This document shows, one piece after another, positions 1 to 9,400 of a stretch of 64,000 bases of DNA. Source of the stretch: Lysobacter_L cavernae (GTDB taxonomy: Bacteria; Pseudomonadota; Gammaproteobacteria; Xanthomonadales; Xanthomonadaceae); contig NZ_JBHRXK010000001.1 of the NCBI RefSeq assembly GCF_042648505.1, forward strand, positions 62,001 through 126,000. Reading direction: 5' to 3'. The notes under the pieces are model-generated. The model was not told the DNA's origin. It worked only from the letters and a program-made list of their open reading frames with translations, and searched no databases. The position numbers and the translations under genes are program-made. Numbering within the stretch: the first letter of the stretch is position 1; each line of letters begins with the position of its first letter.

Positions 1-66
1 CACGCCGTTGAGTTGGGCGACCTGGTTGGTGAAGGCATTGACCTGCTGGCGGGTGTCGTTACGCAT
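1..66 (-). CDS. P2-like major capsid protein GpN, N-terminal fragment
   Basis: Only the first 22 codons lie in the window; the gene continues past the left edge. The peptide starts MRNDTRQQVNAFTNQVAQLN, the same pattern as the start of P2 GpN (M-R-x-x-T-R, then A-x-L-N-G). GpN is the coat protein of the P2 head. It follows gene O in the same direction, as in P2, which supports the call despite the short length. Confidence 0.75.
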   Translation of the reverse strand, partial: MRNDTRQQVNAFTNQVAQLNGV

Positions 67-121
67 GGGGTGCTCCGGGGATATCGGCGGAATGGAGTGA
101 GGTGGGCAGGGAGCAACAGGC

Positions 122-985
122 TCAGCAGTCGGTCAGCTCGGCCTTGTTGTTGCCGGTGGCCGGGGGGCGCGGTACCTGGCCGTGGCTGGCCGTGCCTTCC
201 AACTGGGACTTGAGCGCGGCGAAATCGGTGCTCAGCTTCTGCAGCTGGGCCTTCAGCTCGGTGTTCTCACGCTCGGCCGCGGTGAAGCGCTGGTCCTGCT
301 GGCGCACGTGCTCGGCCACGGCCGTCACCGCTTCGCCGATCTTGGAGAAATCGCTGGCGGCAGGCGTCGACGGCGGCGCGGTCTCTTCCGGCTTCGGCTT
401 GAGCAGCGCGTCCAGGCGCGAGAACAGCGCGTCGATGACGCCGGGCTTGTCCTCGATTTCCTCGAACTCGATGTCCGACTCCAGTGCCACGCTGAAGAGG
501 TTCTGGGGCGACTGCTTGCGCGCCTTGAGCGGGCTGGCGTCGGGGTTCTGCGAGGCGAACGCCAGCATCTCGGTGCCGAGGCTGGCCGGGCTGTCGGTGA
601 CACCGAGGCCGACCAGGTAGGCCTCGCCCTTGCCGGCGAAGTCGGGATCCACCTCGATCGAGCTGTAGATCTTCTGGCCCGCCTTGTTCATCGCGACCAT
701 CTCGTCGGTCGGCTGGATCTGGGCGAACAGCGCCAGGTGATCCTTGCCGTCGATCTGCACCGTGTCGGTCTTGACCGCGAGCACGTCGCCCATGCAGCGG
801 AAACCCCACTCGGGATTCAGGCCGCGGATGTGCTCGACGAAGATGCGGGCGCCGTACTTCAGCGGGTTGTAGGTCTGGGCGATCTGCGACAACCACGTGC
901 GCTCGATCTTGCGGCCGTCGGACGTCGAACCCTCGACGGCGACACGGAACCACTTGGAGCGGAATTTCTTGGTCTTGGCCGACAT
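122..985 (-). CDS. P2-like capsid scaffolding protein and maturation protease GpO
   Basis: 287 residues, the usual size for GpO. In P2 this protein scaffolds head assembly through its C-terminal part and cuts itself, the capsid and the portal with an N-terminal serine protease. The start MSAKTKKFRSKWFRVAVEG and the segment with WLSQIAQTYNP, YGARIFVEHIRG and LGVTDSPASLGTEML are characteristic of the family. The His of VEHIR and the Ser of TDSPASLG fit the catalytic His/Ser of the P2 protease. The C-terminal third is Gln/Glu/Lys-rich and probably helical (the scaffold). It is divergent from terminase gene P and precedes N. Confidence 0.93.
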   Translation of the reverse strand: MSAKTKKFRSKWFRVAVEGSTSDGRKIERTWLSQIAQTYNPLKYGARIFVEHIRGLNPEWGFRCMGDVLAVKTDTVQIDGKDHLALFAQIQPTDEMVAMNKAGQKIYSSIEVDPDFAGKGEAYLVGLGVTDSPASLGTEMLAFASQNPDASPLKARKQSPQNLFSVALESDIEFEEIEDKPGVIDALFSRLDALLKPKPEETAPPSTPAASDFSKIGEAVTAVAEHVRQQDQRFTAAERENTELKAQLQKLSTDFAALKSQLEGTASHGQVPRPPATGNNKAELTDC

Positions 986-1011
986 GCTGTCCTCTGCGCG
1001 TTAGGCGTGGT

Positions 1012-1027
1012 CGATGCGATCGCATCG
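1012..1027. promoter_or_regulatory. 16-bp perfect palindrome between divergent O and P genes
   Basis: CGATGCGATCGCATCG is a perfect palindrome in the 158-bp gap between the divergent late operons, where P2 carries two Ogr-dependent late promoters. I did not find a convincing Ogr box (TGT-N12-ACA), so the palindrome may be an unrelated operator or chance in GC-rich DNA. Confidence 0.3.
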
Positions 1028-1143
1028 CTAGAGGTTTCATGGTCGGCAGGCGCAAAAGCACCGGCAACGCGGCCGTCATGTAAAGGCCGCCGATACGCAG
1101 GCGAAAACTGTTTGCAGGGGAGTGCGCTGGGCAGGCTATTCGC

Positions 1144-2904
1144 ATGAATAGCGTTGCCGCCCAGCTGCCCATGGATACCCGCCGCCAGGCGAAGTTCCTG
1201 TACTGGATGGGCTGGCGGATCTGCGAGATCGCCGAGGCCACGGGCGAGAAGGAGAAGACTCTACACAGCTGGAAGGCGCGCGACGAGTGGGACCGCGCGG
1301 ACAACGTGGAGCGGATCGGCGGCGCGCTGGAAGCGCGGCTGGTGATGCTGATCATGAAGCCGGAGAAGTCCGGTGGCGACTACAAGGAAATCGACCTGCT
1401 GCACCGCCAGCTGGAACGGCAGGCCCGGATCCAGCGCTACCAGGGCGGCGGCACCGAGGGCGATCTGAACCCGAACATCGAGCGCCGCAACGCCGAGCCG
1501 AAGAAGAAGCCCAAGCGCAACGAGTTCACCGAGGAGCAGGTCGAAAAGCTGACCGAGGCCTTCCTCGACGGGTGCTTCGACTACCAGCGCGACTGGTACC
1601 GGGCCGGCAACCAGCGCACGCGCGTGATCCTGAAGTCGCGCCAGATCGGCGCGACCTACTACTTCGCCCGCGAGGCATTGATCGATGCGCTGACCACCGG
1701 CCGCAATCAGATTTTCCTCAGTGCGTCCAAGAGCCAGGCGTACTTGTTCCGCGGCTACATCCAGAGCTTCGTGCGCGAGGTGGTCGGCGTGGAGCTGAGC
1801 GGCGACCCGATCGTGCTGCCGAACGGCGCCGAGCTGTTCTTCCTTGGCACCAATGCCCGCACGGCCCAGGGCTATCACGGCAACTTCTACTTCGACGAGT
1901 TCTTCTGGACCTACAAGTTCGACGAGCTGAACAAGGTCGCCTCGGGCATGGCGATGCACAAGAAGTGGCGAAAGACCTACTTCAGCACGCCGTCGAGCAT
2001 GGCGCACCAGGCCTACAGCTTCTGGACGGGCGAGCGGTTCAACAAGGGCAAGCCCGCGGCGCAGCACCTGAAGATCGACGCAAGTCACGACGCCCTGGCC
2101 AGCGGCCGACTGTGCGAGGACCGTCTGTGGCGCCAGATCGTGACGATCATGGACGCCGAGCGGCGCGGCTGCGACCTGTTCGACATCGAGGAGCTGCGGG
2201 ACGAATACAGCGCGGATGCGTTTGCCAACCTGCTGATGTGCGAGTTCGTCGACGACGGCGCCAGCGTCTTTCCGCTGGCGATGCTGCAGCCGTGCATGGT
2301 GGACAGTTGGGTGGACTGGGGCAACGACTACCGGCCCTTCGCGGCGCGGCCGTTCGGCGATCGCGCGGTCTGGATCGGCTATGACCCGTCGGAAACCGGC
2401 GACAGCGCCGGCCTGGTGGTGGTGGCGCCGCCGCAGTCGCCGGGCGGCAAGTTCCGGCTGCTGGAGCGCCACCAGTTCCGCGGCATGGACTTCGCCGCCC
2501 AGGCCCGCTTCATCCACCAGGTCACCCAGCGCTACTGGGTCACGTACATCGGCATCGACACCACGGGCATGGGCACCGGCGTGGCGCAGCTGGTCAAGCA
2601 GTTCTTCCCGAACCTGACCACCTTCAGCTACTCGCCCGAGGTCAAGACGCGCCTGGTGCTGAAGGCCTATGACGTGATCCACAACGGCCGCTTTGAGTTC
2701 GACGCAGGTTGGACCGACGTCGCGCAGTCGCTGATGGCGATACGCAAGACCATGACGGCCAGCGGCCGCCAGATGACCTACACCGCCGGGCGCACGGATG
2801 ACACCGGCCACGCCGACCTGGCGTGGGCGCTCTTCCACGCTTTGCACAACGAACCGCTGGAAGGCCAGACCGGCCGCAACACCGGCATCTTGGAGATCAT
2901 GTGA
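1144..2904 (+). CDS. P2-like large terminase subunit, ATPase GpP
   Basis: 586 residues, the normal size for P2 GpP. It is the packaging motor and nuclease that loads phage DNA into the procapsid. The N-terminal 60 residues form a helix-turn-helix-like DNA-binding region (MGWRICEIAEATGEKEKTLH). The ATPase carries a Walker-A-like KSRQIGATYY near residue 165 and an acidic Walker B in NFYFDEFFW near residue 252. The C-terminal half has the RNase-H-like nuclease features (WIGYDPSETGDSAG, then YIGIDTTGMGTG). The stop overlaps the portal start by one base (TGATG), so the two are translationally coupled. Confidence 0.95.
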   Translation: MNSVAAQLPMDTRRQAKFLYWMGWRICEIAEATGEKEKTLHSWKARDEWDRADNVERIGGALEARLVMLIMKPEKSGGDYKEIDLLHRQLERQARIQRYQGGGTEGDLNPNIERRNAEPKKKPKRNEFTEEQVEKLTEAFLDGCFDYQRDWYRAGNQRTRVILKSRQIGATYYFAREALIDALTTGRNQIFLSASKSQAYLFRGYIQSFVREVVGVELSGDPIVLPNGAELFFLGTNARTAQGYHGNFYFDEFFWTYKFDELNKVASGMAMHKKWRKTYFSTPSSMAHQAYSFWTGERFNKGKPAAQHLKIDASHDALASGRLCEDRLWRQIVTIMDAERRGCDLFDIEELRDEYSADAFANLLMCEFVDDGASVFPLAMLQPCMVDSWVDWGNDYRPFAARPFGDRAVWIGYDPSETGDSAGLVVVAPPQSPGGKFRLLERHQFRGMDFAAQARFIHQVTQRYWVTYIGIDTTGMGTGVAQLVKQFFPNLTTFSYSPEVKTRLVLKAYDVIHNGRFEFDAGWTDVAQSLMAIRKTMTASGRQMTYTAGRTDDTGHADLAWALFHALHNEPLEGQTGRNTGILEIM

Positions 2905-3917
2905 TGTTGAACGGCGAACCGCTTTCGTCGTCGGCGCCGCCGCCTGCGCGCGCCGAGGCCTTTACCTTCGGCGAGCCCACGCCCGTGCTCGATTCGCGCG
3001 GCCTGCTCGACTACATCGAGTGCTGGCAGAACGGCCGCTGGTACGAGCCGCCGGTCTCGCTCGATGGCCTGGCCAAGACCACGCGCTCCAACGTCTTCCT
3101 GCAGTCGGGTCTGACCTTCAAGCGCAACATGCTGGCGCGCACGTTCATCCCGCACCGGCTGCTGTCGCGCGAGGCCTTCGAGCAGCTGGCCCTGGACTGG
3201 ACCACCTTCGGCATGGCGTACGTCGAGGAGCGGCAGTCGGTGCTCGGCAGCACGATGGCGCTGAAGCCGTGCCTGGCGAAATACATGCGCCGTGGCGTTG
3301 ACCTGGAATCGTTCTTCATGGTGCGCGGCTGGCACAACGAGCACGAGTTCAAGCCAGGCACGGTGCTCCAGCTGCGCGAGGCCGACGTCGATCAGGAGAT
3401 CTACGGTTTGCCCGAATGGCTGTCGGCGCTGCAGTCGGCGCTGCTCAACGAGTCGGCCACGCTGTTCCGCAGGAAGTACTACAACAACGGCTCGCACGCG
3501 GGCTTCATCCTCTACTTGACCGACCAGCAGGCCTCGGAAGGCGACGTCGACAACCTGCGCCAGGCGATGCGCCAGGCCAAGGGGCCGGGTAACTTCCGCA
3601 ACCTGTTCGTCTATTCGCCAGGCGGGAAGAAGGACGGCATGCAGCTGATCCCGGTCAGCGAGGTGGCGGCCAAGGACGAGTTCGGCGGCATCAAGAACAT
3701 CACGCGCGACGACATGCTGGCGTCGCTGCGGATCCCGCCGCAGCTGATGGGCATCGTGCCGCAGAACGCGGGCGGCTTCGGCTCGATCCGCGACGCCTCG
3801 GTGGTGTGGGCCGCCAACGAGCTGGAACCGCTGCAGACACGCCTGGCGCGCCTCAACGAGCTGGTGGGCGAGGAGGTCATCCGCTTCCGTCCGTACGAGC
3901 CGCCGGCGACCACCTGA
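2904..3917 (+). CDS. P2-like portal protein GpQ
   Basis: 337 residues with the start chosen at the ATG that overlaps the terminase stop; an upstream in-frame start at 2823 would run inside gene P. The protein matches PBSX/P2-type portals: GLTFKRNMLARTFIPHRLLS, then FGMAYVEERQSVLGSTMALKP, YNNGSHAGFILY and, near the end, the IPPQLMGIVPQNAGGFGS segment that is a hallmark of the family. The portal ring is the DNA gateway of the head and docks the terminase. No frameshift is seen. Confidence 0.95.
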   Translation: MLNGEPLSSSAPPPARAEAFTFGEPTPVLDSRGLLDYIECWQNGRWYEPPVSLDGLAKTTRSNVFLQSGLTFKRNMLARTFIPHRLLSREAFEQLALDWTTFGMAYVEERQSVLGSTMALKPCLAKYMRRGVDLESFFMVRGWHNEHEFKPGTVLQLREADVDQEIYGLPEWLSALQSALLNESATLFRRKYYNNGSHAGFILYLTDQQASEGDVDNLRQAMRQAKGPGNFRNLFVYSPGGKKDGMQLIPVSEVAAKDEFGGIKNITRDDMLASLRIPPQLMGIVPQNAGGFGSIRDASVVWAANELEPLQTRLARLNELVGEEVIRFRPYEPPATT

Positions 3918-3919
3918 CC

Positions 3920-4144
3920 ATGCGCATGACCCTGCATCCCCTGCGTTGTGGCGAGTGCGCGCGCCTGCTGGCCAAGGCCGCGCAGTTCGTCGAGATCCAG
4001 ATCAAGTGCCCACGATGCGGCACGCTCAATCACCTGAAGGCCCCGAGCCTCCCGTCAGATCGCCGCGAGCGATGTGAAGAAGGCTCACACGATGCAAAAC
4101 CAGTTGTTGCAGGGCGACGCCCTGAAGTTGTTGCCGACGCTTGA
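3920..4144 (+). CDS. com: Com-like zinc-finger translational regulator
   Basis: 75 residues, start 2 bp after the portal stop. Two CxxC knuckles (LRCGECARLL and IKCPRCGTLN) form a zinc finger like that of phage Mu Com, which binds mom mRNA and opens the start of that DNA-modification gene. Here too the next gene is a DNA methyltransferase, and its start lies inside the last 53 bp of com. The role in controlling the methyltransferase is inferred from Mu. The C-terminal 30 residues look unstructured and may only exist because of the overlap. Confidence 0.8.
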   Translation: MRMTLHPLRCGECARLLAKAAQFVEIQIKCPRCGTLNHLKAPSLPSDRRERCEEGSHDAKPVVAGRRPEVVADA

Positions 4145-4793
4145 GGCCGGCAGTTTCGACGCGCTGATCACTGATCCGCCGTACGCCAGTGGGGGCGTCC
4201 ATGCCGGTGCCAGGCAGCGGGCGCCGTCGGAGAAGTACGTCAGCAGAGATCTGCACGCGGACTTCGTCGGTGACGAGCGCGACCAGCGATCACACCTGTG
4301 CTGGATGGTGCTGTGGCTGTCGGAATGCGCTCGGCTGCTGAAGGATGGTGCGCCGGTGTGCGTGTTCACCGACTGGCGGCAGCTGCCGCTCACGACCGAC
4401 GCGCTGCAAGCGGCGGGCTTCACCTGGCGCGGCGTGGCCGTGTGGGACAAGACCGAAGGCGTGCGGCCGCAGCTCGGCCGCTTCCGCTCGCAGGCGGAAT
4501 ACATCGTGTGGGGTAGCAAAGGCGCCATGCCGCTGTCGCGCCGCGCGCCGGTGCTGCCCGGCGTGATTCGCGCCAAGGTGCTGAAGTCAGACAAGCTGCA
4601 TATAACCGGCAAGCCCACCGAGCTGATGCGCCAGGTGGTGCGGATCTGCGAGCAAGGTGGACGGATCCTCGATCCCTTCGCCGGCTCCGGCACCACGCTG
4701 GTCGCGGCCGAGCTCGAAGGCTACCGCTGGCTCGGCTGCGAGATGACCCAGCACTACGCCGACGTGACGCGCGAGCGCCTGGCCGCCTTGTAG
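4092..4793 (+). CDS. Phage DNA methyltransferase (N6-adenine/N4-cytosine type)
   Basis: 233 residues from the ATG at 4092 (weak AAGG 8 bp upstream); an in-frame ATG at 4074 would add 6 residues. The catalytic motif DPPY is at the N-terminus (DALITDPPYASGG, near residue 24) and the AdoMet-binding motif LDPFAGSGTTL is near the C-terminus: the beta-class order. DPPY favours adenine-N6. No restriction enzyme is near, so it is likely a solitary phage methylase protecting the genome or modulating expression. It overlaps com and ends 30 bp before a strong terminator. Confidence 0.88.
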   Translation: MQNQLLQGDALKLLPTLEAGSFDALITDPPYASGGVHAGARQRAPSEKYVSRDLHADFVGDERDQRSHLCWMVLWLSECARLLKDGAPVCVFTDWRQLPLTTDALQAAGFTWRGVAVWDKTEGVRPQLGRFRSQAEYIVWGSKGAMPLSRRAPVLPGVIRAKVLKSDKLHITGKPTELMRQVVRICEQGGRILDPFAGSGTTLVAAELEGYRWLGCEMTQHYADVTRERLAAL

Positions 4794-4823
4794 CCGCGAC
4801 GCCACCAATCTGTAGCCGCTTCC

Positions 4824-4853
4824 GAGCCGCCCCACAGGGCGGCTCTTCTTTTG
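4824..4853 (+). terminator. Rho-independent terminator of the phage P-Q-com-methylase operon
   Basis: A perfect 9-bp stem (GAGCCGCCC / GGGCGGCTC) with a CACA loop at 4824-4845 is followed by TTCTTTTG. It lies 30 bp after the methyltransferase stop. Confidence 0.85.
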
Positions 4854-4981
4854 CCTGACACCCGGCGCAGCTGCCCACCGCGCGAGCGCTGGCGGCCGCT
4901 GGCGCGGCCTGAGAGCCATTCAGACGCTCGGGACCAGGCAGCCCGGCGGCGCCGGGCGCCGGGCTGCCCCTGGCGCGCGCA

Positions 4982-5000
4982 GTCGTCCCCCCGCCACGCC
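4982..5000 (-). other. Candidate P2-type cos site
   Basis: Read on the minus strand from 5000, the sequence GGCGTGGCGGGGGGACGAC followed by TGCGCGC matches, from memory, the 19-nt P2 cohesive end GGCGAGGCGGGGAAAGCAC, which is also followed by TGCGCGC. Orientation and place agree with P2: reading inward from cos leads to gene Q on the opposite strand. GC-rich low-complexity sequence makes chance similarity possible, but position plus orientation make this a good call. Confidence 0.65.
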
Positions 5001-5168
5001 TGCGGGCTATGTACCCCTCTTTTTCTGCACGTCTGCGGCACGGCCTCGGGCAGCGCCAGTGCGGCGCGTGATGGCGATCGCGGGTACCCGGAAAGCCTGC
5101 GGAACCCTGCGAAGGCGAGCCGCCTCTGGCGGCCTTCTGTGGCCCTCCGGCGAGGGCGGCTCAGTGCC

Positions 5169-5496
5169 GAATTTTTCGGATGCCCATCGGAAACGGGTAA
5201 CTGGTAATCGGATCGGACGGGGCATGGTCATCAGACTGATTTAAAAGGGATTTTTCGATAACCCGACGTGGTAACACCGGGGTTACTGGCGAGGTAACAA
5301 ATTTGCAAAGCATTGAAACAAAAGGGCTTTTAGAGCCGACCGTGTTACCTCTCACGAAGGTTACCTAATTACCTGTTCGTTACCCTATTGTTACCTTCAA
5401 TAAACATATTTAAGTGACTGATATTGAAATGAAAAATTGCTTATCTTTTGCCAGGTTACCTTTGTAACCCGTTCCCGGTGGGCATCCGAAAAATTC
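5169..5496. repeat. 328-bp unit with 33-bp inverted ends and GGTTACC/GGTAAC iterons
   Basis: The left arm 5169-5201 and the right arm 5464-5496 are inverted copies that match at 30 of 33 positions. Between and at the arms, GGTTAC/GGTAAC motifs recur about ten times in both directions (near 5196, 5270, 5281, 5293, 5344, 5359, 5379, 5390, 5454, 5464). The interior is AT-rich (5380-5450), unlike its surroundings. There is no gene and no clear target duplication. It lies on the right-arm side of the candidate cos, so it could be a phage replication or packaging element, an operator cluster, or a MITE-like insertion. Confidence 0.6.
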
Positions 5497-5632
5497 CACT
5501 TAAAGGCGCGGGGCTACCCGCTCGCTGACTCTGATCGAGCGGACTGAACTGCTCGGCGTCGGCACGCAGCGACGCCTGCCGATGCCGGCCAGGCATGCTC
5601 GATCGAGAAGGGATGTGTGGCCGCGGCCTGGG

Positions 5633-5974
5633 CTATGCCGGGTCGTCGTATTCCGAATCCACGGGCGGGTCGAAGTCGGGCTCGTGCCAGCGTAGGTAGC
5701 GACGGCTCGCGATGGTGCGGCGAGGCGTGCCGTCGACCCACAGCGCAAAGCGTCCGCCGGCGGTGCGGTCGTACGTCATCGATCGGGCGTGCCGCGACCA
5801 GTAGCGGACCAGGTGCGCGCAGATCAGGCGCCCAGGGTCGCCCCAGTCATCGGGCAGCCGCTCCTCTTCCATGTCGATCACGGCCGAGTTGCGGCCGGTG
5901 TGCCCGGTGGCCATGCCGGACCCGTCGTTGAACAACACGTCGTAGCGTGCATCGCAAGCGGGCATCCGCATCAC
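5633..5974 (-). CDS. Hypothetical phage protein
   Basis: 113 residues from a GTG at 5974; an ATG is the next codon. No family recognised. It is rich in charged and aromatic residues (RYLRWHEPDFDPPVDSEYDD at the C-terminus) with no signal peptide or membrane segment. It points toward the candidate cos, the orientation that P2 genes between A and cos have, so it is probably the last surviving gene of the right arm. Codon use is GC-rich like the host. Confidence 0.55.
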   Translation of the reverse strand: MMRMPACDARYDVLFNDGSGMATGHTGRNSAVIDMEEERLPDDWGDPGRLICAHLVRYWSRHARSMTYDRTAGGRFALWVDGTPRRTIASRRYLRWHEPDFDPPVDSEYDDPA

Positions 5975-6499
5975 CTGGCCAGGGGCGATGCGTAACCGTA
6001 TCAGGCCGTATCGAGCCGGTGGTTAAGCGCTCTCGGCCAGCCAGCGCCTTGTACGCGCAGGCGGCACAACGCGGAAGGGGCGTCTGTGCTGCAGGACTTG
6101 TCGGGGGTTAAGCAGTGATCCCCGTGGGGACGCCAATTTGTTACGCGACGCAGGGCTCCGGCAACGGGGCCCTGTTTCGTTTTGCGCATCGCTTCGACAT
6201 CGACAGGTGCAAGCACATGAAGCCGAGCGCGGAAAGCTGCCGCCCCGCATCTGGGCCTGCGGTGCTCTGGCGTGCTTCGAGGCCGACTGAATGATCGACC
6301 TGGCGCTCGACACGCCGTGAATCCAGAAGATTGATGGCTCTGTAGCGGCTTTGTCATTGAAATGTGATGGGTGCGATTGCGTCTGTAACGGCGCTTTCAT
6401 GACCCGGGGGTGCGGTGTGGTCACGGTGAGGGAACAGGGGATGCGCGGCGGCGATGTGCTGCCGGGGTGTTCCTTTGACACCTCCAACCGAGAACCGAC
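5975..6499. other. 525-bp gap without a gene; probable prophage/host junction
   Basis: I see no convincing gene here. It holds one strong terminator (6151-6183) and the leader of the adhesin gene. No integrase, tRNA or direct repeat that could mark an attachment site was recognised. A TTGTCAT-like sequence at about 6351 resembles half a Pho box but is too weak to call. Confidence 0.5.
6151..6183 (+). terminator. Rho-independent terminator
   Basis: CAGGGCTCCG-GCAA-CGGGGCCCTG forms a 10-bp stem (one G-T pair) with a GCAA tetraloop, followed by TTTCGTTTT. It reads rightward, but no rightward gene precedes it here, so it probably ended a transcript of DNA that has since been lost, or it insulates the adhesin. 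Confidence 0.75.
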
Positions 6500-9400
6500 A
6501 TGCCTTTCAAGCCGTCCGCTCAACGACTGCAACGCCACGTTTTGACCGTTGCCCTTCTGTCCGCCCTGGCGCTGCCGGCCTACGCGGGTGTCAATTGCCA
6601 GCTGGTAGATGATGCCGGCACGCCGATCCCGGTCGACAGCACCGCACCGGGCGCGGAAGCCCTGGCTTGCGGCCCGGATGCCAAGGCCATCGGTGACGGC
6701 TCGGTTGCGGTCGGCGACGAGACCAAGGCCGACGGCAAGAACGCGACAGCGGTCGGTTCCTGGATCGACCTCGACGGCGACGGACAGATCGATGCAAACG
6801 AGATCACCTGGGCCAGCGCCGCCAATGCGACCGCGCTCGGCGCTGCCGCGCAAGCGACCGGCACGGCCGCCACGGCGGTGGGCTGGACGGCGCAGGCCAG
6901 CGGCGCCAACGCGACCGCGCTTGGCGCAGGCTCGAAAGCCAGCCTCGACAACAGCGTGGCGATCGGCAACCAGTCCACGACCCGCCATGCCCAAGCCTCA
7001 ACGGTCACCACCACCGTCTACAGCACGCCGCGCCAGACCACCACCGTCACTACTCCTGACGTCGCGCCCGGCAGCAGCAAGAACAGCATCGCCGTAGGCA
7101 ACAACGCCAACACCAATGGCAATGACTCGGTCGCCATGGGCACCAATGCCGCGACCACCATGGTCAGCGGCAGCTACGCCCCCTCCACCACCGATGCCAA
7201 CGGCATCGTCACCACCGTGCAGACCGTGGTCGAGTCGCCGGGGCGCAACGCGATCGCGATCGGCACCAACGCCAAGGTCAACGGCATGAACTCGATCGCG
7301 ATGGGCTCTGGTGCCAGCGTCGAGGGTGTCTACGGTCAGACGATCAACTTGGCCGCCGGCCCTGCTTATTTCACCTCGCCAGAGGCGGCGGTCAATTCGA
7401 TCGCCATCGGCAACAACGCCAAATCGCGCGGCAACAACAACGTGGTGATCGGCGCCGGCGCACAGACGACCGGCGATTTCTTCTACCAGTCGCTGGGCGC
7501 CTGGCAACTGGACGAGAACTCGACCGTGGTCGGCGCCAATGCCGTGGCCAACCGCGGTTACGGCAGCGCATTCGGCTATTCGTCGGTGGCCTACAGCAAG
7601 TACAGCGTGGCGATGGGCTATTACTCGATGGGCCTGGGGAGCAGTTCGACCGCCGTCGGCGGCTATCTTGACTGGGGCCTGGCCTTTGGCAACGCCCCGC
7701 GGAATCCCGGTCGCCTGACCGACCCATACGGCAAGGCCTATGCGGCCGGTCTTGGTTCACAATCTTTCGGCAGCGGCGCCTACACCTGGGGCAACTACGA
7801 CACGGCGGTCGGCCCGGGTGCGAGCACCGGCGATCGGGACTCAGAGTTCAACCCCGCTCAGCCCACCAGCCAGTTCAACAGTCTTGATCCGACCGTGATC
7901 TCGGGTTCGGCAGCGATGGGCTTCATGGCCAATGCAGACGGCCGCGGCAGCGTGGCCATCGGTACCAACAGCCTTGCCCACGAGGCCGAGGCCGTGGCCA
8001 TCGGTTGGGACAGCGTGGCCTGGGGCCGCGACAGCATCGCCCTGGGCAGCGGCGCGGTCTCGACCTGGCACAAGAACATCGCCATCGGCGAGAGCGCGTT
8101 TGCCGATGGCGGCGCGGGTGTGGCCAACATCGCCTTCGGTGTCGGCGCCAGCACCGGCCCGACTGCCGGCGTCGACACCAACAATGCCATTGCCTTCGGC
8201 AGCGGCGCTTATTCGGGCGCCGACAATGCCATGGCGTTCGGCACAGGCGCGATGGCGACTGGCATCGGCGCCATCGCCAGCGGCGCGGCCGCGCAGGCCA
8301 GCGGCCTGTCCGCCGCAGCCTATGGCGACAGCAGCCAGGCGGTGGGCGATTACGACACAGCGTTCGGCGCCTATGCGATGGCCTCCGGTGGCAACTCCAC
8401 TGCGGCCGGCGCCAATGCCTTCGCCGTCGGTATGGACAGCGCGGCGCTGGGTTACAACAGCATGGCCCTGGAAGACGGCAGTGTGGCGATCGGCGCGTAC
8501 TCGGTGGCCGACCGTGCCAACGCCGTATCGGTGGGCGACCTGGGCGCCGAGCGCCAGATCATCCACGTCGCCGCCGGCACCGAAGACACCGACGCGGTGA
8601 ACAAACGGCAGATGGACGCTTCGATTTCCAGTGCCATTCTCAGCGGCGACCCGACCGTGGCGGCCGTGTTTTATGACGACGACGGCATGGGCGCGGTCAC
8701 CCTCGGCGGTAGCAGTGGCACGCGGATCTCCAATGTGATGGACGGCGTCGATGTCATGGATGCCGTCAACAAGGGGCAGCTCGACACCGCCATCGCGGAT
8801 GTCGATACCGAACTCGGAAACCTCGGCTCGACCATCGCCAGTGTCGATGCATTTGCGGTCAAGTACGATGATGCCGCGTCCATGGACGCCATCACCCTGG
8901 GTGGCTCCAGCGGCACCCGCATTTCGAACGTGATGGACGGCGTCGATGCCATGGATGCCGTCAACAAGGGACAGCTCGACACCGCCATCACGGATGTCGA
9001 TACCGAACTCGGAAACCTCGGCTCGACCATCGCGAATGTCGATGCATTTGCAGTCAAGTACGATGATGCCGCGTCCATGGACGCCATCACCCTGGGCGGC
9101 TCCAGCGGCACCCGCATTTCGAACGTGATGGACGGCGTCGATGCCATGGATGCCGTCAACAGGAGGCAACTGGATAGCGTCCTGGCAGGTATCGGTGCGG
9201 ACAGCCTGATCCACCTCGGCGCAGTCGCCTCGGCCTTCGGCGGTGGCGCCGAATTCCGCAACGGCGCGTTCAGCGTGCCGGCGTTCGCCTTCGGCGGTTC
9301 CAGCTACAGCTCGGTGGGCACCACCTTCGACGCGATCAATTCGGCCTTTGCGGGTCTCGATGACCGTCTCGCCACGCTGGAAGCCACGGTAGCCAGCAGT

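Noticed and set aside
986..1143. Ogr-type late phage promoters
   Set aside because: Expected by analogy with P2, but no TGT-N12-ACA box was found.
5250..5480. CRISPR array suspected from repeated GTTACC
   Set aside because: Repeats are only 6-7 bp, in both directions and irregularly spaced; no cas genes.
6340..6390. Pho box upstream of the adhesin
   Set aside because: Only the first TTGTCAT half resembles the consensus; the second half (TGTGATG) is poor.
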